From CAZTHK01 sp964613215 (lineage in GTDB: Bacteria > Krumholzibacteriota > Krumholzibacteriia > Krumholzibacteriales > CAZTHK01), in the NCBI GenBank assembly GCA_964613215.1, contig CAZTHK010000027.1, forward strand, positions 1 through 47,770: a stretch of 47,770 nt of DNA, in the 5' to 3' direction. How positions within the stretch are numbered: the first letter of the stretch is position 1; the number at the start of each line of letters is the position of its first letter. Below, one piece after another: positions 7,850-15,846 of the stretch. The translations under genes and the position numbers were made by a program. The notes under the pieces were generated by a model, which saw nothing but the letters and a program-made list of their open reading frames with translations, did no database searches and was not told where the DNA came from.

Positions 7850-9590
7850 ATGCGATACGAACGCGGCTGCTGCCTGCTGTTGCCGCTTTACTGTTTGTCG
7901 GCTTTCTGATTTTATACACCGCCGGCTCATCCGCCGATGATGAAAGATCATCAGGGACAGAACTGAAAACCGAAATAGTTCAGGCAACTGTCTACGGAGA
8001 TTACGGGCGGGGAGAGGTACGGATCATCCGGCATGGCAGCATCCAGGTAGAACCTGGGATTTACAGGTTCGTCTCAGGTGTTTTTCCACGGCGGATCGAC
8101 GAATCGTCGGTTCAGGTGGAGGGAAGCGGAACCGCATCGGCAGAGATAACCGGGATCAACGTGCGTTATGCCGGTGAGGGGATGGAAAAGCCGGAGAAAT
8201 AACGGGAGCTGGATGAAAGACTGGAGATGCTGAAATCGAACAAAGATTCCCTTCAGATAAGGAAGAATTCGCTGAGCAAAAGACTGAAATTCCTCTCTGC
8301 CATAACTGATTTCAATCTCGGGAAAGCGAATAAACAGCTTTCGGAAGAATCGTTCGGGGTGGAGGACTGGAAGGGTATTCTCGATTTCATCGAGGGGGAG
8401 AACAACAGGATAAAAAGCTCCATCTCCGGGCTCGGAAAGGAGCTGGCCGCCGTTGAGGAACAGATCAATGAAGTATCCGGAAAAATCAGGATGATGAATA
8501 TTGACAAGTCCGGGAAGGAAGTGGTGATCGACTGTGAAGTCAAATCGGCGGGGGTTCTTACATTCAGAATAACCTACCTGACCGGCGAGACGGCGTGGAG
8601 GCCGTAGTATACCATCCGTTATCAAAGCTCTGGAGAGAGTATTGACCTGAGTTATCAGGCCCTGGTTATCCAGGGGACCGGCGAGGAGTGGAATGATGTA
8701 ACGGTGACCCTTTCCACAGCCCGGCCTCATCTGGGGGCTGGCCCGCCGGAACTGCATCCGGTATTTCTGAAACGCAGGAAACCGGTTCGTGTCGGCGAGG
8801 GAAGGCTATCAAAAACCAACATGGTGGAGTCCCTCAAACTGAGTCCGGGAACAGTGAAAGATGCGAGTGAGCTTCATGTCAGGGGAGGCCGCTCCGAAGA
8901 AGTTGAAGTGCCTTTCACCCAGGCAGGAACAGAAAGATCCGGTTTCTCAGCGAACTTCCGGGTCGGAACCCCGGTCAGCCTGAGCTCCGGCTCCAGACGC
9001 AGGGTCCTGGTCAAAAGGGCGGAACTGCCGGTTGAAGTATCTCTGTATTCCGCTCCCAGGCTGTCCCCCCATGTATTCGCCACCGGCAGTTTGACCAATA
9101 CCATGGATATCCCGATACTCAAGGGAATGGGGGGGGTTACATCCAGACCGCCGGCGCCTCCGATGCTTCCCCGGCATCGATCTTCGTGGGTAAAGATATT
9201 TTGAAGGATGTTTCTCCCGGCGGAAAGGCTGATTTTTACCTGGGGATGGACCAGGATGTCAAGGTGAATCACCGGCTCATAAAGAAAGAGTATCTCTCCG
9301 AGGAGGGGGACCGAAGAACGGAGATCCGATATCATTACCTGATCTCCGCCGAGAACTTCAAGGAGCGCGAAATCAGACTGAGTTTGAAAGACCGGCTGCC
9401 GGTATCGGTAATGGATGATATCGATATTTACGATGTGGATATAGAGCCGGACGAGGACTCCAGGGAAGAAAACGGAATGCTCGCCTGGAATCTCCAGCTC
9501 CAGCCGAAAGAGAAGGTAGAGATTCTTCTGGAGTACAGCGTCAGCTTCCCCGGAGAATGGCCGGAGCATACCATAATGAATCTGGAGTAG
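7850..9590 (+). pseudogene. DUF4139 / MuiA-family envelope protein, multiply disrupted
   Basis: The start is ATG 7850 behind GGAGGTGA. Just after it, a 5-base tandem duplication (CGATA) appears to shift the frame; skipping it gives a signal peptide (RLLPAVAALLFVGFLIL). The body reads through TAA 8200-8202 and TAG 8605-8607 in one frame, with a coiled coil (NRIKSSISGLGKELAAVEEQ) and DUF4139 marks (TYLTGETAWRP, then YTIRYQ, GTGEEWNDVTVTLSTARPHL). A further frame change occurs in a G-run near 9129-9136, after which the C-terminal beta domain resumes (DQDVKVNHRLIKKEYLSEEG) to TAG 9588. MuiA proteins affect capsule/mucoidy; the exact role is unknown. Four lesions make a functional product unlikely. 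The best-preserved pieces are clearly homologous to the family. Confidence 0.75.
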
Positions 9591-9662
9591 GGGCCGTCCG
9601 GAGCGAACGTTTTGCAGAGAGAGTCGCGGAAATTTTATGCAGCGCAGTTCGCCATTAAATCA

Positions 9663-9839
9663 TCATAGGAGTCTGGCGGTTACGATCTCCTTCAGGGCGA
9701 GGTATTTCTTCAACAGCATTTCCGGGTGGGTGGAGATTTTGCAGTCTTCGATATATACTGTTATCAGGTTAATTTCAAGTGCAGCCTGGTGGCTTAGGAT
9801 GACGTTCTTCCAGGCTGATCCTGATGATAGCTTCCAGTA
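9663..9839 (-). pseudogene. Unidentified C-terminal coding fragment
   Basis: The minus strand holds an open frame of about 58 codons ending at TGA 9665-9663, with residues NVILSHQAALEINLITVYIE and HPEMLLKKYLALKEIVTARL. The amphipathic pattern and codon choice look coding, but no start or ribosome site precedes it and I do not recognise the family. It lies among other gene fragments (a DUF4139 relic and a metallo-beta-lactamase-fold tail) and is probably another relic. Confidence 0.35.
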
Positions 9840-9933
9840 TTAGAGCAATATCAAATGGAAAAATTCAATGGCAAAGTCCGCTACAGCGACTGGTTAGCCG
9901 CCATTTATGACTAAAAGAAGCTGTGGGAGTGAA

Positions 9934-10195
9934 TCAAAAACGGTAAGTCGCCCCTGCCTCGAGAACCTCAGTATCAGCATTGATTTCTCTCATCATTCGA
10001 CCCAGGGCATGGTCACAGGTGTCGTGTCCCGAAAGATAAACTCTCTCGGGGCCAGCACTATTGATAGAAGCAATTGTTCGGCTCAAGTCCTCGTTGGTAA
10101 TCCTTTGCCATGGGGGCTTGCCTGTGCCGATCATCGTCTGGAACTGCATCCCAGCGCGGTTGCCTCTCCCGCCAGTCACAGGGAAGTGAAGTCCG
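9934..10195 (-). pseudogene. MBL-fold metallo-hydrolase, C-terminal remnant
   Basis: The minus-strand frame encodes MIGTGKPPWQRITNEDLSRT and GPERVYLSGHDTCDHAL, ending EVLEAGATYRF. This fits the C-terminal part of metallo-beta-lactamase-fold proteins in which 'I...GP.RVYLS.HD.CD.AL' supplies the last metal-binding His and a short strand ends the domain. The N-terminal HxHxDH motif is absent, because the IS91-type remnant begins near 10195 and cuts the gene. No function is retained. Confidence 0.5.
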
Positions 10196-10695
10196 CCACC
10201 AACGTCTATGCCAAACCGCCTTTTGGCAGCCCCGAACAGGTACTTAAATACCTGGCGAGCTACACTCACCGCGTGGCTATATCGAACCGCCGCCTGTTAT
10301 CACTCCGGGATGGTAAAGTTACTTTCCGCTATAAAGACTACAACCAGCAGGGCCGTAAACGAATCGTGACAGTAGAAGCTGCCGAGTTCATACGCCGGTT
10401 CCTTCTTCATGTCCTGCCTAAAGGATTTATGCGCATCCGCCATTATGGACTGCTGGCCAACCGGGGTAGAAAAGAAAACCTGGCGCTGTGTAGAAGTTGC
10501 CTCGGCACAGCTCAGATAGATAGCGAGGACTGTGATAATGTTGAGCCAGAAAACATAAAAGAACAAGAAGAGGACGATTCTAAACCAATATGCCCCCTTT
10601 GTGGTAAGGGCCATATGATCCGCGTTGACACTATCGCGCAGCAGCCAAAGAACTATAAAGAAATTCCCTGTTATTTGATGTTCGATACTTCATAG
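10196..10695 (+). pseudogene. IS91-family Y2 transposase, N-terminally truncated
   Basis: About 165 codons match the C-terminal part of IS91-type transposases: NVYAKPPFGSPEQVLKYLAS, YTHRVAISNRRLLSLRDGKV, EFIRRFLLHVLPKGFMRIRH and YGLLANRGRKENLALCR, then a CPLCGKGH zinc knuckle. These Y2 enzymes nick DNA for rolling-circle transposition. The open frame extends upstream to 9907, but that part is antisense to the metallo-hydrolase relic and is not transposase. Without the N-terminal zinc finger and with the 5' end lost, it should be inactive. Confidence 0.75.
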
Positions 10696-10980
10696 AGGAA
10701 AAATTATGCGTTGCTTCCCCTATCCTGAAAACTCCACACCAGAGGGAAATCAACAGGATAACTCTGCCTCCTTTACTCTATATTACCCGCCTTATCTCTT
10801 GAAAACTAATATTCAACTCTCGCAAAATACCATCCAACCCACCACTGCTCTATATGTCACATCAACCCCAGACCAGGATAACCCCTTGCCCCTATTCCTC
10901 GATGGTACCAAAGCCGATACATTACCCATAGCGAAGCGGCTCAGCACAACAAATTGTATCCGTAATCCCTAGCCCTTACA
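10196..10980 (+). mobile_element. IS91-type element remnant (3' part)
   Basis: This holds the C-terminal part of an IS91-type transposase (10196-10695) and about 280 bases of AT-rich tail in which an 88-codon frame (10706-10972) is open but has no known product. The 5' part of the element is missing, and a metallo-hydrolase tail on the other strand abuts the break. The far end is not defined; a 10-base hairpin at 11035-11062 might be the element's terminal hairpin. Confidence 0.6.
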
Positions 10981-11034
10981 TTTTCCAGCAAATACTTGCC
11001 TCTTCTCAAACTCTTCTAGTATAATGCCACTCGT

Positions 11035-11062
11035 ATATAGGATTCCGGATACAATCCTATAT
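11035..11062. repeat. Perfect 10-base inverted repeat
   Basis: ATATAGGATT (11035-11044) and AATCCTATAT (11053-11062) are perfect complements around an 8-base loop. The hairpin ends exactly where GTTAGGT (11063-11069) starts. It may be the end hairpin of the IS91-type element or a structure tied to the putative cassette boundary; the sequence alone does not decide. Confidence 0.6.
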
Positions 11063-11458
11063 GTTAGGTGGGTATATACTAGGAAATTTACCAAAGAGGA
11101 GATGATGACCGGAGCATCACGTGCCAAGATGATAGTGGCGATTGTAGTGGGTGTGATTGGGATTATAATTGTTCTTCAGAATTTCCAGCCTGTTGAAACG
11201 AATGTCTTGCTATGGCGGCTCACATTACCTCATGTTGTCTTCTTGGGAATAGTATTCGGGGCTGGATGCATTCTAGGGGCTGTTCTATCAATCATGTGGT
11301 ACACTCGCCAGTCAAAGAATTGTAGCACCACCTAACTGCTTGCAGCTGGCGGACATGCCCTGTCACGTCTGTTGCTGATGATAGCGGGCGCCTCTGGCAC
11401 TTACGACTGCAGGGCAGCCGGCGCGCCAAGGCAGCCCGCAGCTGAAGCTGACGATGGC
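11063..11458 (+). mobile_element. Candidate stranded integron gene cassette (LapA-like gene + attC-like site)
   Basis: The segment begins with GTTAGGT, which fits the GTTRRRY core cut by integron integrases. It holds one short gene and ends in an attC-like structure. ACCTAAC (11330-11336, fits RYYYAAC) overlaps the stop. An arm of about 20 bases (11339-11359) pairs imperfectly with GGCAGCCCGCAGCTGAAG (11430-11447), leaving unpaired bases in the left arm as attC sites do. The right core is degenerate (GATGGCG where GTTAGGC/T is expected). No integrase gene is in the window. The cassette reading is a hypothesis. Confidence 0.35.
11105..11335 (+). CDS. Small LapA-domain-like inner-membrane protein
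   Basis: The 76-residue protein (start at ATG 11105, or 11102, right after AAAGAGGAG) has two membrane helices: IVAIVVGVIGIIIVLQNFQP and VVFLGIVFGAGCILGAVLSI. The first helix followed by 'LQN.QPV..N.LLW' is the signature of the LapA (DUF1049) domain, whose E. coli members help assemble lipopolysaccharide with YciM/LapB. Here there is no LapB gene beside it. The gene is enclosed by sequences resembling integron cassette boundaries and lies next to an IS91-type relic, so it may be a transferred gene. The domain call is fairly safe; the role is not. Confidence 0.65.
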   Translation: MTGASRAKMIVAIVVGVIGIIIVLQNFQPVETNVLLWRLTLPHVVFLGIVFGAGCILGAVLSIMWYTRQSKNCSTT

Positions 11459-11745
11459 GCGGCCGCTTGCGACGGAAGACGTTGGGAGAGTTAATGATAG
11501 GGGGATATCTAATAACCCGCAGGTGAATGTGAACTCCGTCCCGGTGGGCGGCGGGCGAAGCTGGGATTTTTATTAAGTGCCAGGGGTTTGCCCATGGATG
11601 TTTATGGCATGTTCATAGTTTTTAACCTGGCATATCTGATAAGATCCGGAAGGGAGCGAGGAGAACAGTCCCGGCATTTTATAGCTTGTTCTCCTCAGGC
11701 AGGATTGTTACTGTTTCTCTGGTTGAAATAACGGAAGTTTCATAA
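11336..11745. other. Gene-free stretch with attC-like structure
   Basis: The first 120 bases hold the imperfect inverted arms described for the cassette candidate and are clearly GC-richer than the gene before them. The remaining sequence to the next gene has no convincing open frame, promoter or terminator. Confidence 0.35.
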
Positions 11746-12069
11746 ATGTTCGCAGTAACAAGAAAATTCATTCGGACAGAACCCGCTCTTTGTATTTTAT
11801 TCTGGTTGCTGTTTGTACTGCTCTTTCTCAGTGCAGGCCAGGATCTTTTTCATAATCACCGGCCCGATTTCGAACATCATCATGATTGTCCCGCCTTCCG
11901 CATTCATATGATGTTCACTTCGGTTATCACTGCTGAATTCTTCTTTCTGGCAATGATTATAACCTGCATGATTCTTCTGATAATAAATTATCAGTCTGCG
12001 CAAAACTTTTCCCTGAAGACCTATCATTCCAGAGCCCCTCCCGGCGGCCTTTTTCTGCATGGCATTTAA
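11746..12069 (+). CDS. His-rich small membrane protein preceding TonB receptor
   Basis: This 107-residue protein has two membrane helices, at about 14-31 (LCILFWLLFVLLFLSAG) and 58-80 (AEFFFLAMIITCMILLIINY). Between them is a metal-ligand-rich loop (DLFHNHRPDFEHHHDCPAF) that would face the periplasm. GGAAG lies 8 bases before the ATG. The gene sits about 50 bases upstream of a TonB-dependent receptor gene on the same strand and is probably co-transcribed with it. Similar short His/Cys-containing proteins often accompany metal-uptake receptors, so a zinc- or copper-related role is a reasonable inference. The exact family is not recognised. Confidence 0.7.
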   Translation: MFAVTRKFIRTEPALCILFWLLFVLLFLSAGQDLFHNHRPDFEHHHDCPAFRIHMMFTSVITAEFFFLAMIITCMILLIINYQSAQNFSLKTYHSRAPPGGLFLHGI

Positions 12070-12121
12070 ATTCGAAAATAGTCTGCATATTAATTTAATG
12101 TAATATCGGGGAGATCAATCT

Positions 12122-14488
12122 ATGTCTGGTAATTTCTATAGATTGGCTGCAGGTGTAATTATATTTATTCTTGCCGCCGGTTTCGTTGACAGCCTGTCCG
12201 GCCAGCCGGGAAGTGGAAAGATAGAGGGTGTAGTCATCAGCGAAGAAGGAGAACCTCTGCCCGCTGCAAACATATATATACCCGGCTTGAACAGGGGAAC
12301 TGTCAGTGATAACCGGGGCGAATTCGTTTTTAAGCAACTTCCCTCCGGCAGCTATCTGGTCACGGTAAAGTATATCGGGTACGAACCCCGGAGCAGAAAG
12401 GTGGAGGTAAGGGCGGGTGAAACAGCCGAAGTCAGCTTTAAACTCGAGCAGTCGTTTATCCGGATCCAACCGGTGGTAGTTACCGGCAGGCCGGTGGCGT
12501 CGGATCCCCTTAGTTCTCCACAGGATATAAGCTGCCTGAGCGGCCGGGAGAAGTTCAGGCTGCAATCCGCCTCTCTGGGAGAAACGATAGAAAACATTCC
12601 CGGTGTATACAATATATCGGCGGGAGCGGTGGCTGGAAAACCGGTGATCAGGGGGCAGACCGGTGAGCGGATTCGCATATTAAGCGACGGAATAGTTCAG
12701 GAATATCAGCAGTACGGGGAACGCCATGCTCCCAACCTTGATCCATTCAATGCCGATAGGATTGAAGTGATCAAGGGAGCAGCCAGCCTGCTCTACGGAT
12801 CGGATGCCCTGGGTGGTGCGGTCAACCTGATATCTCCGCGTTTTAGGATGGCATCCCGGGGGGAGGCTGATTTAAGGGGAGAACTTACCACCTCCTACCA
12901 CTCAAACAACGGTGAATACATGGCCGGAATGAAATTGAGCGGCTCCAGGGACAGGGCCGGATTCACAGGCAGCCTGGTGCGAAGGAGTGGCGGAAATTTT
13001 CATACCCCGGATGTGGCTCCCTTTGCGGAAACCGGGGAAAGGGGCGATCCCAAATTTACCGGTGAGATCGACCACACCGATTTCGAGCAGATAAATGGAT
13101 CCTTTTCCGCCGGATTCATGAATTCCATGGGGAGATTTTCAGTGAGGTATCACCATTATTACAACAAGAACAACTTCCTCCTGCCAACCGGTGATCCCAT
13201 CGGGCTCCGGCTCCGCAATCAGATTGCCGCCACCGAGGCCAGCCTCCTGTTCGGCAGCTTTATACTGAAGCCCAGATTCAGCTATCAGCGGAATCAGCGC
13301 CAGGCCGCCCGGCCGGGAAAATCCAGAGAGGTGCTGCCCGATTCGGCCAACGTTGATCTGATTCTGGATGTCTTCACTGGCCGCCTGGAAGCGGAACACT
13401 CCAGTTCCGGTGGATTATCAGGCACCATAGGCGGTGAGATAAGGCACTATGATCATGAAAATGCCGGATTGGTCACCCTTCAGCCCACCGGCCATTTTAC
13501 CAGTTATGCCCTGTTCGGTTTCGAAGAGTGGAAGAAAGACAGACTGACCGTTGATTTCGGGGCGCGTTTTGATTACCGTTCCCAGAAATTCTACCGTTCA
13601 GAAGGCAATCCGCTGCTCCCCGCCGATGACCGGCGGAGCTATTCTTCCCTCACCGGTGCGCTGGGAGCATCCTGCCGGATGTCCGGCAATATTACCGCTG
13701 CCGTTAATATCGGCCGGGGATTCAGAACACCGAGTTTCTACAATCTTTACGTATACGGCTATCACGGGGGTGTATTCGCCTATCAGATCGGTAATCCCGA
13801 CCTTGAGAACGAGACTTCTCTGGATATCAGCTCTTCCCTCAGGTGCAGGGGGGAGAGGGTGGAGGCATCTTTCAGTCTCTTCCGGAACAGGATTGACAAT
13901 TATATCTTTCTTTATAATGCTCCTGATCATACCCATGCGCCGGAGGAAGCGGGTTTTGTGTTTGCCCATGACCAGGCGGATGCGGTTCTGACCGGAATGG
14001 ATCTGGATATCCGCTTGAAGCCCACGGACTGGATTACGCTGAGGGGATATTACTCCCTTATCCGCAGCCAATTTTCCGGCGGGACACACAGCGGGAATGA
14101 GTTGCCCCTGATGCCGCCGGACCGTCTCGGTACCGAGGCAAAATTTATTTTACCCGGGTTTTCATTTATTCATTCACCTGATCTCACATTCAGGTTAAAA
14201 TATACAGGTGATAAATCGGCAGCCGGTGTTTATGAGCCATTCGGTCAATTTGATGATGGAATAGGTCCGGATATTCCTTTCGGAACAGCTTCTACCGGAG
14301 AGTATCTGCTGCTTGATATTGCCCTGGGACTGGATCTGGAAATCGCGGGAAGGATGGTGAATTCCGCCATCGAAGTTACCAATCTGATGGATGAGGATTA
14401 CCGCGATTTTCTGGATACCTATAAGGGATATACCCTCTCCGCGGGGAGGAGTATAAATTTCAGATTGAATGTGCCGCTGGACCGCTGA
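12122..14488 (+). CDS. TonB-dependent outer-membrane receptor, possibly for metal
   Basis: The 788-residue protein has a signal peptide (AAGVIIFILAAGFVDSLSGQ), a carboxypeptidase-regulatory-like beta-sandwich at about 33-110 (IEGVVISEEGEPLPAANIYI), a plug at about 120-250 and a 22-strand barrel to the C-terminus. Plug marks are ENIPGVYNI, KPVIRGQTGERIRILSDGI and ADRIEVIKGAASLLYGSDAL. It ends with the aromatic-terminated strand INFRLNVPLDR. GGGGAGA lies 7 bases before the ATG. It would import a chelate using TonB energy. The plug layout, the loop HAPNLDPFNADR and the His-rich partner upstream recall ZnuD-like zinc receptors, but substrate assignment is inference. No TonB/ExbBD genes are in the window. 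Confidence 0.88.
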   Translation: MSGNFYRLAAGVIIFILAAGFVDSLSGQPGSGKIEGVVISEEGEPLPAANIYIPGLNRGTVSDNRGEFVFKQLPSGSYLVTVKYIGYEPRSRKVEVRAGETAEVSFKLEQSFIRIQPVVVTGRPVASDPLSSPQDISCLSGREKFRLQSASLGETIENIPGVYNISAGAVAGKPVIRGQTGERIRILSDGIVQEYQQYGERHAPNLDPFNADRIEVIKGAASLLYGSDALGGAVNLISPRFRMASRGEADLRGELTTSYHSNNGEYMAGMKLSGSRDRAGFTGSLVRRSGGNFHTPDVAPFAETGERGDPKFTGEIDHTDFEQINGSFSAGFMNSMGRFSVRYHHYYNKNNFLLPTGDPIGLRLRNQIAATEASLLFGSFILKPRFSYQRNQRQAARPGKSREVLPDSANVDLILDVFTGRLEAEHSSSGGLSGTIGGEIRHYDHENAGLVTLQPTGHFTSYALFGFEEWKKDRLTVDFGARFDYRSQKFYRSEGNPLLPADDRRSYSSLTGALGASCRMSGNITAAVNIGRGFRTPSFYNLYVYGYHGGVFAYQIGNPDLENETSLDISSSLRCRGERVEASFSLFRNRIDNYIFLYNAPDHTHAPEEAGFVFAHDQADAVLTGMDLDIRLKPTDWITLRGYYSLIRSQFSGGTHSGNELPLMPPDRLGTEAKFILPGFSFIHSPDLTFRLKYTGDKSAAGVYEPFGQFDDGIGPDIPFGTASTGEYLLLDIALGLDLEIAGRMVNSAIEVTNLMDEDYRDFLDTYKGYTLSAGRSINFRLNVPLDR

Positions 14489-14576
14489 ATTGCCTGCCGC
14501 TTTTCCTTGTATGGACTGGTGAACGAACCCGGGTTTCAGACTCCGGGGTCAATGGAGAGGAGAGGAGTGATTGGTC

Positions 14577-15548
14577 ATGGATGTTGAAGACACTGAGGAT
14601 ATCATGCTCCGGCTGGGGATAAGTACCTGCCTGACCGGGGAGGAGGTCCGATACGACGGTGGTCACAAGCTGGACCGATTCCTGATGAACACCCTGGGGG
14701 AGTATGTGGAATGGGTGCCGGTGTGTCCGGAGGTTGAGACCGGCCTGTCCATACCCCGGGAGGCCATGCACCTGACCGGCGATCCGGACAATCCCCGGCT
14801 GGTAACTATCAAGACGGGCAAGGATTATACTGAGCAGATGAAGGAGTGGGCCAGCAGGAAGCTGGATCAGCTGGAGAAGATGGACCTGCACGGCTTCGTG
14901 TTCAAGAGTAAATCCCCCAGCTCCGGGCTCTACCGGGTGAAGATATACAATGAAAAGGGAATGCCCGGTGGGACCGGTGCTGGAATATTCCCCCGTGAGG
15001 TGATCAGGCGCCTCCCCCTGCTCCCTCTGGAGGAGGAGGGCCGCCTTCATGACATGCATCTGAGGGAGAATTTCATCGACCGTATCTTTGCCTACTACCG
15101 GTGGAGCCGCCTTCTGGAGGAGAATCCCGCTCCCGGCGGACTGGTCCGCTTCCATACCGCCTATAAGCTCACCCTGATGGCGCACAACCCCCAGCATTAT
15201 CAGGAGCTGGGAAAGCTGGTAGCCCGGGCGGGGAAGCTGCCCTGGGGTGAGCTGGCCGGTGAGTACATCGGCAAACTTATGGAGGGATTGCAGGTTATGA
15301 CCACCCCGGGCAAGCATACCAATGTGCTGCAGCACCTGATGGGATATCTAAAGGACAGCCTTGACCGGGAGGACAAGGCCGAGCTGCTGGACCATCTGGA
15401 GGATTACCGCCAGGGGCTGATTCCCCTGATTGTGCCACTGACCCTGCTGAAGCATCACCTCAGCCGCCATCCCGTACCCGGGTGGGTTAATCAGCAGGTC
15501 TACCTGTTCCCCTATCCCAGAGAGCTGCTGCTGCGGAACCATGTTTAG
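14577..15548 (+). CDS. DUF523-DUF1722 fusion protein (YbgA-like C-terminus)
   Basis: This 323-residue soluble protein has two domains. Residues 8-150 are DUF523 (GISTCLTGEEVRYDGGHK, WVPVCPEVETGLSIPREAM, KSKSPSSGLYRVKIY), a small Cys-containing domain. Residues 190-310 are DUF1722/YbgA (FHTAYKLTLMAHNPQHYQEL, PGKHTNVLQHLMGYLKD, LIPLIVPLTLLKHHL). This fusion is widespread, and its biochemical role is not firmly established; links to photolyase genes and to tRNA thiolation or thiouracil metabolism have been proposed for the domains. GAGGAG is 9 bases before ATG 14577; an in-frame TTG at 14571 is the alternative. The gene is alone between the receptor and the trehalose locus. Confidence 0.88.
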   Translation: MDVEDTEDIMLRLGISTCLTGEEVRYDGGHKLDRFLMNTLGEYVEWVPVCPEVETGLSIPREAMHLTGDPDNPRLVTIKTGKDYTEQMKEWASRKLDQLEKMDLHGFVFKSKSPSSGLYRVKIYNEKGMPGGTGAGIFPREVIRRLPLLPLEEEGRLHDMHLRENFIDRIFAYYRWSRLLEENPAPGGLVRFHTAYKLTLMAHNPQHYQELGKLVARAGKLPWGELAGEYIGKLMEGLQVMTTPGKHTNVLQHLMGYLKDSLDREDKAELLDHLEDYRQGLIPLIVPLTLLKHHLSRHPVPGWVNQQVYLFPYPRELLLRNHV

Positions 15549-15846
15549 CCTGTATTATAACCGGTCCGGTTTAAATCTCAGGTCCCTCCTTTTTTGCCTG
15601 CATATATCCGACTCTGATTGAATCAGGCGGATAATATTTAATCGCTTTGCCTTTACGGCAGAGCCTTTCATCCGGAGGGGGAGATGAATATATTTTCCCT
15701 CTTTTCCCGGCTATGGAACGGATATCATTATTGATTATAAAGCGTTATCCTGTTATTTTTGCTGGACACAGGGTTGTCCGGTATATTTTTATAGTAACAG
15801 GAAAAAGTTAAAGAATAGAAATTGAAATAACGAGGGATAGTATAGC
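15549..15846. other. Intergenic region upstream of the trehalose locus
   Basis: The first 200 bases show no gene or strong structure. The promoter of the downstream HAD-OtsB gene lies near its end (separate entry). Confidence 0.4.
15759..15787 (+). promoter_or_regulatory. Putative sigma70 promoter of HAD-OtsB/GH65 operon
   Basis: TTGCTG (15759-15764), a 17-base spacer and TATATT (15782-15787) lie 60 bases before the operon's first start codon. The spacer contains an inverted repeat (GGACA ... TGTCC) that could be an operator. No other promoter-like pair is as good in this gap. Confidence 0.45.

Noticed and set aside
9907..10195. 5' part of the open frame that continues into the IS91-type transposase
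   Set aside because: It shows no transposase motifs and is antisense to a recognisable metallo-hydrolase tail; the open frame is accidental.
10706..10972. 88-codon frame in the tail of the IS91-type relic
   Set aside because: Low-complexity Pro/Thr/Ser composition, no ribosome site of note and no family; treated as element tail.
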